Of a stretch of DNA of 64,000 nt, positions 58,901-64,000 are shown piece by piece. The notes beneath the pieces are model-generated. The model did not search any database. It saw nothing but the letters and a program-made list of their open reading frames with translations, and had not been told where the DNA came from. The stretch is from Platynereis dumerilii (taxonomy: Eukaryota; Annelida; Polychaeta; Phyllodocida; Nereididae), in the NCBI GenBank assembly GCA_026936325.1, contig JAPTHN010000184.1:357837-421836 (forward strand). Reading direction: 5' to 3'. The position numbers and the translations under genes are program-made. Position 1 is the stretch's first letter. Every line of letters starts with the position of its first letter.

Positions 58901-60310
58901 TTTGCATCTTTGCCATTTTCTGCAATATAATTATTAATATATCGAAATTTAGCTTTCCGACGTAGTTTCTGATACATACTTCGATATTTCTTGTAATGAG
59001 AATATTCTGGAGAGTCATGGGGTAAACTAAATACTTTTTTATATAACTTCCAGCATTTGACGGATGACACCTTTAGACCAGTGGTAAACCAAGGATCCCT
59101 CTTTTTATAGGTGCTATTTGTGGTTATAATTTTAACTGGAGCATAAAAATTTAAAGTCTTAGAAATTTCTACATTCAGCGAAGCACTAGCATCACTGACC
59201 GTCAGTTCATGTAAATAGTTCCAGTTCTTATTCATAAGAGTACCTTTTATATTCCGTAAAGTAGTTTCGTTCACTTTTCGAGTTGTGTAAGTTCGACATT
59301 GATTTTCAACAACCAGTTCAATGACAGTTAAACATAGGAAATGGTCGGAGATATCTGTGGTGAGAACATGAGATTTTGTATTATTACCCAATTCAGCATC
59401 AATATATATGTTATCAATTAAAGTGGCTGTGCTGTGAGTCTACCGAAGGTCCTTGAACGGAGGCCCACTTCGAATAGAGGCCCTTGGTAGATGTCTATCC
59501 TAATGAACAAAGGCCTCCATTGAATGAAATCCCTCTTTGAATCCTCTATTCAGGATATAGAGTACAGAGAAGATCTTAAGATCAGAGTTAGGTTGTGTTC
59601 TTATGAAGTTTTTCTTTTCTTTCTTAGGTGCGTCAGTCCTTGTGCATGGCTCCGAGGGCCTAGATTCCACCCTGACAGTCACTTCCCTCTCGCAATTGCT
59701 GCTGGATCCGGACTGCCGAACTGTTAGAGGGTAAGGTGTCCTTATTTATTTATTGATAACTTCAACTGCAGCTAAATTTGTAATTCGAATATGCCGATTT
59801 CTCCGGAACAAATATGTATATTATTTGTGGATCTCGACTCCTGACTCTGCAATCCAGCTACCCACCATCTCAGTTACATGTTGAGCATAGAAGGAGGGTT
59901 AGCTCAGTTGGTAGGGTGCTGGGCTGCCAATCGCTGGGTCCAAGGTTTCGAATCCAGCTCTTGCCGGGTCACCTGGGCCTATGTTGGATGGCTGTTTCAA
60001 TCATCTTTCGCCTCATTGCCGTGTCCTCCTCCTGTCCTAATTAGCCTACCAATAATGCATAAACACAGGACTAAAAGCCCTAATCATCCATAAATTGAAT
60101 ATATATGTAAAGCATAGGACTAGTGTTTTGTGAGTAATGTGAAAAGTGAATCTCTATATTTAATTTTCCAGGTTTGAAGCACTGATTGAGCGAGAATGGC
60201 TTCAAGCCGGCCACCCGTTTTCCGACAGGTGTTCCAAGTCTGCGTACGCTACCACAAAATCACACCAGGAGGCGCCAGTGTTCCTGCTGTTCCTGGATTG
60301 CGTCTGGCAG
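46805..60310 (+). CDS. MTMR9: Myotubularin-related protein 9, exons 1-9 (3' end outside window)
   Basis: Nine exons with GT-AG borders and matching phases give 406 codons of a protein whose human relative has about 549. The N-terminus MEFAEFIKTP...EGTLCVTGHHLILSSR is the PH-GRAM domain, which binds phosphoinositides. From about residue 120 the myotubularin phosphatase domain follows (YPFFFRPMF, RHGGRFPVLSY, RRCKEDEKL, WLSKLESSNWLTH). In active relatives the catalytic loop is HCSDGWDRT; here residues 332-340 read HGSEGLDST, so both the Cys and the Arg are gone. MTMR9 is known as a pseudophosphatase that partners MTMR6, MTMR7 and MTMR8 on endosomal membranes and raises their 3-phosphatase activity. 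The C-terminal coiled coil lies beyond the window. The identification is very secure. Confidence 0.97.
47285..47505 (+). repeat. SINE-A in MTMR9 intron 1
   Basis: Full head ('gggttggtcttatggtagtg') and B box GGTTCGAATCC near 47340. The body has one small internal duplication, and the tail is CATCC-like. Same strand as the host gene. Confidence 0.85.
47537..47696 (+). CDS. MTMR9: MTMR9 exon 2
   Basis: Acceptor tttcag, donor GTAAGAG. Encodes LLHKRVDSLDKKY to QSVEQLSNI, the second half of the PH-GRAM domain. Ends in phase 1. Confidence 0.95.
48401..48552 (+). CDS. MTMR9: MTMR9 exon 3
   Basis: Acceptor ttctag, donor GTGAGA. Encodes DNINLYYPFFFRPMFDIMENG to INRNYE, the start of the myotubularin domain. 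Ends in phase 0. Confidence 0.95.
48860..49190 (+). repeat. SINE-C in MTMR9 intron 3
   Basis: The tRNA-like head has A box 'tggcctagttgataaggtg' and B box GGTTCAAACCC near 48919. A body of about 250 bases follows, unlike SINE-A and SINE-B. This is the only copy in the window, so the 3' boundary is approximate. Confidence 0.6.
49447..49575 (+). CDS. MTMR9: MTMR9 exon 4
   Basis: Acceptor ttttag, donor GTGAGT. It has 43 codons with VVVVPKSVDDETLARAAAFRHGGRFPVLSY, a strongly conserved stretch of the family. Phase 0 at both ends. Confidence 0.96.
49622..49835. mobile_element. 214-base MITE in MTMR9 intron 4
   Basis: The ends CAGTGTTCCATCTAGGA and (T)CCTAGCTGGAACACTG-type sequences are inverse with few differences. 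TTGGA flanks both sides (49617-49621 and 49836-49840). The centre is an A/T homopolymer tract with an inverted A-run/T-run that would fold back. Confidence 0.75.
50160..50514. mobile_element. Decayed relative of the GAGTCGGAGTC MITE
   Basis: The right end 'ggactccagagccctg' and internal 'gggagtcggagttaaa', 'ggtgactcctgac' match the family at 57070-57476. The left end is eroded. It lies in MTMR9 intron 4. Confidence 0.65.
50562..50718 (+). CDS. MTMR9: MTMR9 exon 5
   Basis: Acceptor ttgcag, donor GTAAGAG. Encodes MVILRSSQPLTGVSNRRCKEDEKLVN to LAAQK. Ends in phase 1. Confidence 0.95.
50956..51175 (+). repeat. SINE-A in MTMR9 intron 5
   Basis: The head 'gggattagctcagtacgtgatag' is closer to a real tRNA A box than in other copies; the B box AGTTCGAATCC is near 51021. 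A 12-base insertion ('gagcggctga' type) interrupts the body. Confidence 0.85.
51218..51325 (+). repeat. SINE-A tail fragment in MTMR9 intron 5
   Basis: Starts at 'ggctgtttcaatcattcct' and runs to 'ggacgtaaagccccaataatc' plus (ATC)n. A head-less second copy directly after the one at 50956. Confidence 0.8.
51347..51451 (+). CDS. MTMR9: MTMR9 exon 6
   Basis: Acceptor tttcag, donor GTATGC. Encodes GGVEPEAHYPQWRRIHQAIERHHVLHESLIKLIE. Phase 1 at both ends. Confidence 0.95.
51790..51915 (+). CDS. MTMR9: MTMR9 exon 7
   Basis: Acceptor ttgcag, donor GTGAGG. Encodes ACNDTNTSMDKWLSKLESSNWLTHVKDVLNCSCVAAQCIDKE, just ahead of the catalytic-loop position. Ends in phase 1 before a 7.7 kb intron. Confidence 0.95.
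52060..53218 (-). mobile_element. LINE fragment: RT C-terminus and 3' UTR, in MTMR9 intron 7
   Basis: A 233-codon minus-strand frame (52517-53218) reads KFLGVYIDENLNWNEHVKHLS to LTYSLCVWGP and then the C-terminal part GYNTRNRDCPRV. This is the region after the catalytic palm in jockey/CR1-like LINEs. A 3' UTR of about 450 bases follows and ends in a (TATC)n-type microsatellite near 52070, a common LINE 3' end. The 5' part is missing. It is antisense to the host gene. Confidence 0.85.
53223..53280. repeat. 14-base tandem repeat next to the LINE
   Basis: About four units of CAGTAACCACGAAC or close variants, exactly at the 5' truncation point of the LINE. Confidence 0.85.
53431..53476. repeat. 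22-base tandem duplication
   Basis: The phrase 'gacactattacagacgcttg' plus two bases occurs twice in a row. Confidence 0.8.
53500..56690. other. MTMR9 intron 7 sequence without recognised features
   Basis: Short frames (60-111 codons, mostly minus strand at 55434-55858) have no recognisable domain. One 20-base palindrome, CAGTCTGTttacACAGACTG, lies near 56079-56098. Confidence 0.5.
56708..56735. repeat. (AAG)n microsatellite
   Basis: About nine tandem AAG units. Confidence 0.9.
57070..57476. mobile_element. 407-base hAT-like MITE rich in GGAGTCGGAGTC
   Basis: The ends CAGGGCTTTGGAGTCGG and CCGACTCCAAAGCCCTG are exact inverses. The target duplication GCTCACAT is perfect at 57062-57069 and 57477-57484. 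The word GGAGTCGGAGTC recurs near both ends as a subterminal repeat. It is the best-preserved MITE of the window. Confidence 0.93.
57790..59437 (-). mobile_element. LINE fragment: endonuclease end and reverse transcriptase, in MTMR9 intron 7
   Basis: A frame of about 550 codons on the minus strand. It opens in the last part of an endonuclease domain (TATLIDNIYIDAELG, then TDISDHFLCL), passes a linker, and covers most of a jockey/CR1-like reverse transcriptase: PLYKAKSVLEICNYRPISLLPVISK, GFRIHRSTTDAI, LDMTKAFDSIKH, GTPQGSVLGPLLYSI and the FADDTTIY catalytic box. It breaks off after NNKPDIP, before the segment that starts the fragment at 52060-53218. Both ends are truncated and it is antisense to MTMR9. 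The frame is open, so decay has been slight. Confidence 0.9.
59628..59730 (+). CDS. MTMR9: MTMR9 exon 8, with the inactive catalytic loop
   Basis: Acceptor ttcttag, donor GTAAGG. Encodes GASVLVHGSEGLDSTLTVTSLSQLLLDPDCRTVR. The segment at 59645-59671 (HGSEGLDST) replaces the C-x5-R signature of active myotubularins, with Gly for Cys and Ser for Arg. Human MTMR9 is likewise inactive here. Ends in phase 2. Confidence 0.96.
59888..60092 (+). repeat. SINE-A in MTMR9 intron 8
   Basis: The head 'gggttagctcagttggtaggg' is the most tRNA-like of all copies; the B box GGTTTCGAATCC is near 59943. The body is complete to 'aaagccctaatcatcc'. Confidence 0.88.
60172..60310 (+). CDS. MTMR9: MTMR9 exon 9
   Basis: Acceptor ttccag, donor GTGCGT. 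Encodes FEALIEREWLQAGHPFSDRCSKSAY to EAPVFLLFLDCVWQ, nearly identical to the vertebrate protein. Ends in phase 0. The next exon, expected to start near ILRQFP, is not in the remaining 3.7 kb. Confidence 0.96.
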
Positions 60311-60421
60311 GTGCGTCAATCGTAATTATCTCAAGTTGCATTGAATTGCAAGAAATATAAGGGCGGTTGAAAATCTTTTATTGAAGATTGAATATTTGGC
60401 AGTCAGAATGTTTTCACATAA

Positions 60422-60751
60422 GGGCTATTCCATTTAAAAATCTGAGGGGGGGGGTGGTCGGGTAACTCAGGTTGATTAATTTTTCGTATGATGTATGTAC
60501 GGGTGAGCGATAGTAGATGCTTGGGGGGCACTCGCAGAATTCACTTTAGATGTATGGGGGGGGACTGCCGTTCTATTCAGGCCTACGCAATGTAATAACG
60601 AAAATTTAATTTGATGTATGTACGGGGGGTGAAAAAATCGAAGTTAATGCATGGGGGGCCCGGGGGGTTAAAAAAAATCGTTTTAGATGCATGGGGGGGG
60701 TCAAAATCGTAGCCCGACCACCCCCCCCCCCCGGTTTAAATGGAATAGCCC
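60422..60751. mobile_element. 330-base PIF/Harbinger-like MITE
   Basis: The ends GGGCTATTCCATTTAAA and TTTAAATGGAATAGCCC are exact inverses. TAA flanks both sides (60419-60421 and 60752-60754). GGG tips with a TWA duplication are the PIF/Harbinger signature. The interior repeats 'gatgta.g.a.gggggg' words. Confidence 0.88.
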
Positions 60752-60963
60752 TAAATACATTCTTGCTTTCTAATGGGTTCTTTTACTACATTATGTATGG
60801 AATAAAAGCAATTCGGAATCCTAATTCAACATGTGACTTGCAATGGATCTGTTTGATGATCTGGTGATTTTACAGAGACCTGAACTCCTCATAAGCAGGC
60901 GATTATTTGCCTTAGAGGAGCCCTGTAGCTCTGATGTTTATATTTATAATATTGAGTTTTGAT

Positions 60964-61259
60964 AATCCCCCAATTACACTAACGCTAGGAAGTGTGATGG
61001 GGATTCTGTGAGTTGACGCAAGGAACGAGAATTTGATGCGGGATTTCTCGCTGAGCATGCGGCGTGTGACGCACAACGCTTCCGGGAGCCCGATTCACGG
61101 ACCAATCATATATAGATACACCCAGAGCGTTGATGGCAAGACATTGCCCCCAATCATCATGGGGAATTAAGGGCAGGGTGGGCGCATCAAATTCTCGTTC
61201 CTTGCGTCAACTCACAGAATCCCCATCACACTTCCTAGCGTTAGTGTAATTGGGGGATT
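60964..61259. mobile_element. Inverted-repeat element with 75-base arms
   Basis: The left arm starts AATCCCCCAATTACACTAACG and is inverted almost exactly at the right end (to 61259). Just outside, 61265-61370 is a second, diverged copy of the inner left part ('ttgacgcaag.aacg.gaatttg', 'cgggatttc', 'acaacgcttcc', 'accatg/accaatcat'), so two related elements abut. Confidence 0.85.
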
Positions 61260-61379
61260 CTATTATCGTTGACGCAAGAACGGAATTTGCTGCGGGATTT
61301 CCCGCCGCGCATGCGCCGTGTAACCCACAACGCTTCCTCCGCACAGTTCGAAGCCATGATTGGTCCGTGACCATGTTGA

Positions 61380-64000
61380 TGCTTCATGTCGCAGAGTGTC
61401 TATCATGTCAGGACTCATAGACTCCACGATTTTATAATATCCCCATACGGGACAGCGCTGTGCCAAGCAGAAGGCGTGGACGGATGCGCTCATAGATAAT
61501 AGAGCGAGCGGTAAATGCATCTTGGATGCGTGCCCATGTGTCTTGATCCATATTAAAAGTGCCAGTTTAGTATGATTGCTGGCGCATAACCTACTATATA
61601 AGTTAGCAAAGAATAAGAAATGTATATACATAGCTATAACAGTGATCTAGTCCAAATTAAGGAATGAAAGTGCTAGATAGATATGCGGGCACTGTTCAGT
61701 ATAGCCTTTGGAAACACAGAGTCTGTGATGAACCAGTTGTAAGGAGAGTGTTTCCCATTATGATTAAGGAGCAGCTGTTGGAAATGTGATAACACTTCCG
61801 ATTAGACGGCCTACATTCTGTAAGCCAATATCTGTTCCTGGTGGAGGAAACAAGTGCCACAAGTGTGACAAGCTCCAATGGCCAATCTCTCAACCATGTA
61901 AACCGAGATCATCACCGGCCAAATAAACCAATACTCCGTAATAAATACCAGATCTGCCCCTCATGATAGAAACTATTACCGGCCATAAAGGCCAAGCTCA
62001 AGGAGTCGTCCAGTTGCTCGACCCATTCTGATGAGAAATGTGTTCCGAGCTCAGGCTCTGAGATATTCTGAGCTAGTTAAGAACAACTAAAAGGCTGGAC
62101 ACAATAATGTAGAGTGACAACCTGCACTTCTCATTGAATGAACAATCAGGGTGAGATGGGTGCACCTCAGAGTCACACCTCAGCAATAGTCAGTGTAGAA
62201 CAACTAAGGCGATTTGCCTTTGAATACTAAACTGCAGCTGGTGATATAAGGCAATGCAGAACCTTGGCATACAGCTTGTGTGTTCAGTTTAAGAAGTGGG
62301 CATGTAATGTTCAAAGGTCTGTCTATGAAAGGTGGTTGGTTTGATTGCCAGAAACCTGAAATTAATAGCAGGTATTTGAGGAGAGGAGCTGGCTCCAGCT
62401 AGTTCTGGAATTAGCGTAGCTTGCACTTGGTAAAAACTTTTGACTCGAAAGAACTGACAATCTACCTGGTCATTAGAACTGCCTCAACTGAGCAACTAAA
62501 GCACCCAATGGCCGAGTTAGGCAGAAAGTGCAAGCGAAGGTATGTTTTGGCAATCAGACTTCCACTTCTTGGTGGAGGAATAGTGTAAAAGGACATGAAT
62601 AGGTCGGGCAGAGACACTGCAAAGGCTGACATGCATGCAAGCTCAAGTCCCAAGTCACAGTCTGAGTAGTCGTTGGCTGCCACATTAGTTTAATAAGTTA
62701 ATGTGAATCAATCTCACAAAGGGTAAGAGGCAGTGATCTTATGCTAGGTAATAGAAATATTTGCTATAGGTGCAGCAACGAGTCAGACGGCAAGTGACGT
62801 AATTCAGATAAGAATAAATCCAAGGACTTATAATGCACCAATTTTCCAAGGACTTATAATGCACCACTTTCTGGAATGCGTTCACTGGCCATAAGGCATA
62901 TCTGTGATATTCTTGCCTTTTGCTTGTGATTTAATATGTAATATGAATCCCGTCGTACTAAGGCATCAAGAGTAGACTTTGCACACCTCACATTCAATGA
63001 AGTATGTGTGCCATTTAAGCATATTATCACAACTGAGTGGACCACAGGTTCCGTGAATAAAAAAGATACCTTGCTAATAGTGACCATTCCACGGCTAGCA
63101 ACACAACCATTGATAGTGATGTCCGAGACGGGCGTCAGTTGAGTGTGGGCCACACACTGCCCCCGCCCCCCCAGATTTGTATATGAGTGTCATGCTCTGG
63201 CAATTTATCCCTTTAGGATAAGGGAAAGGGAGGAACGGGAAATCGCTCTAACCCTGTGCAGCCGATTTCCTAGTAGCAATGAACTATGCAGATATGAGCA
63301 TTGGAGGACGAACAATTCCAGTCCATTTCAATGACAATCGCCATGCCTTGCACACATAAACTCCCAAGGAAAAGGGATGAAGGTGGACCAATGACTGTTG
63401 TATCGTATCACCGTTTGGAGTTTTTATGACTCCCAAGTAATTACACATGTAGGCCTTTGAAGCCAATTGGAGCCCCATTGTATTATAAATGATGTATATT
63501 AACTTAGAATGCCGAGAGGCATTGTTAGCATCCCAGACTTGTCTTGGGAATAATCAGCACAGGTTATGCACCTTAGTGCAGAAAAGGGCATGTGCACATG
63601 ACGACAACATCTTCAATTACAGTGTGACCCACAGTGACTGGCTCAGTCATCTGATATAGGAAACTTGAGTTGAACAGTGTGGCAACTGCCATGGGCCACC
63701 CAGATGAACTTTAGGCAAAGAAAGGTATTAAGAAAAGATTCGCCTTCCCATAGAAGCTCAAATTCTTGCTGCTACACTTGTGTCAGCAAGGTAGTATAGG
63801 CATCAGATAATATCGAGAGAGGCAACAGCAATGCTTGTACATGCTTTGGAAAATTGGTTGAAGGATGTCCACTTGTGTGTTCTACACATTGAAAGGAGTT
63901 TATTATTAATAAACCATTGAAGAGAGTGCAACCGCACAGCCTTCTATGAGCATTGAACTCCATACATCTGGGTCATACAAGATGTAGTGCAGAACCAACT
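61380..64000. other. MTMR9 intron 9 or flank without recognised features
   Basis: I found no exon of MTMR9 and no known domain in short frames such as 62854-63153. A 22-base phrase 'ccaaggacttataatgcacc' is duplicated in tandem at about 62818-62862. Confidence 0.5.

Noticed and set aside
60311-64000. MTMR9 exon 10
   Set aside because: No frame resembling ILRQFPCSFEF or the downstream part was found; it is probably beyond the window.

Overview
The window looks like nuclear DNA of an invertebrate animal, probably marine. It has GT-AG spliced exons of a conserved animal gene (myotubularin-related protein 9), several families of tRNA-headed SINEs, truncated LINEs, an LTR retrotransposon and many small terminal-inverted-repeat (TIR) elements. 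Base composition is AT-rich with long stretches of diverged repeats. I cannot name the species from sequence alone.

Region by region: 1-5.9 kb is repeat DNA. Its core is two tandem copies of a non-coding element (about 2277-3748 and 3799-5889). Each contains a 268-base internal satellite and ends in short hairpins, and the 5' and 3' ends of each copy carry matching inverted 10-mers that differ between the copies. From 5.9 to 26 kb I see no convincing host gene. This stretch holds MITEs with clear target duplications, SINE copies, a 2.3 kb TTAA-flanked element that split a SINE, a 1.9 kb inverted-repeat element, and a minisatellite that ends just before a gene. At 26274-27269 lies an intronless type II membrane protein that looks like a glycosyltransferase. 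From 28750 to 36448 there is a DNA transposon with 8-base target duplications and subterminal ACGGCCA repeats. A young-looking LTR retrotransposon (29311-35080, minus strand, Ty3/gypsy-like) sits inside it. From 36.5 to 45.5 kb there are further repeats, one possible small membrane-protein exon (39999-40376), a LINE 3' end, and foldback elements.

From 46805 to 60310 on the plus strand are nine consecutive coding exons of MTMR9, a catalytically dead member of the myotubularin phosphoinositide 3-phosphatase family. They total 406 codons with all splice phases consistent. The last exons lie beyond the right edge. Its introns hold SINEs, MITEs and two minus-strand LINE fragments. From 60.3 to 64 kb there is intron sequence with two TIR/inverted-repeat elements and no recognisable exon.

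The most unusual signals are the covarying subterminal repeats and hairpin tails at 2041-5889, the nested composite at 28750-36448, and the SINE cut by a TTAA element at 16611-18925.
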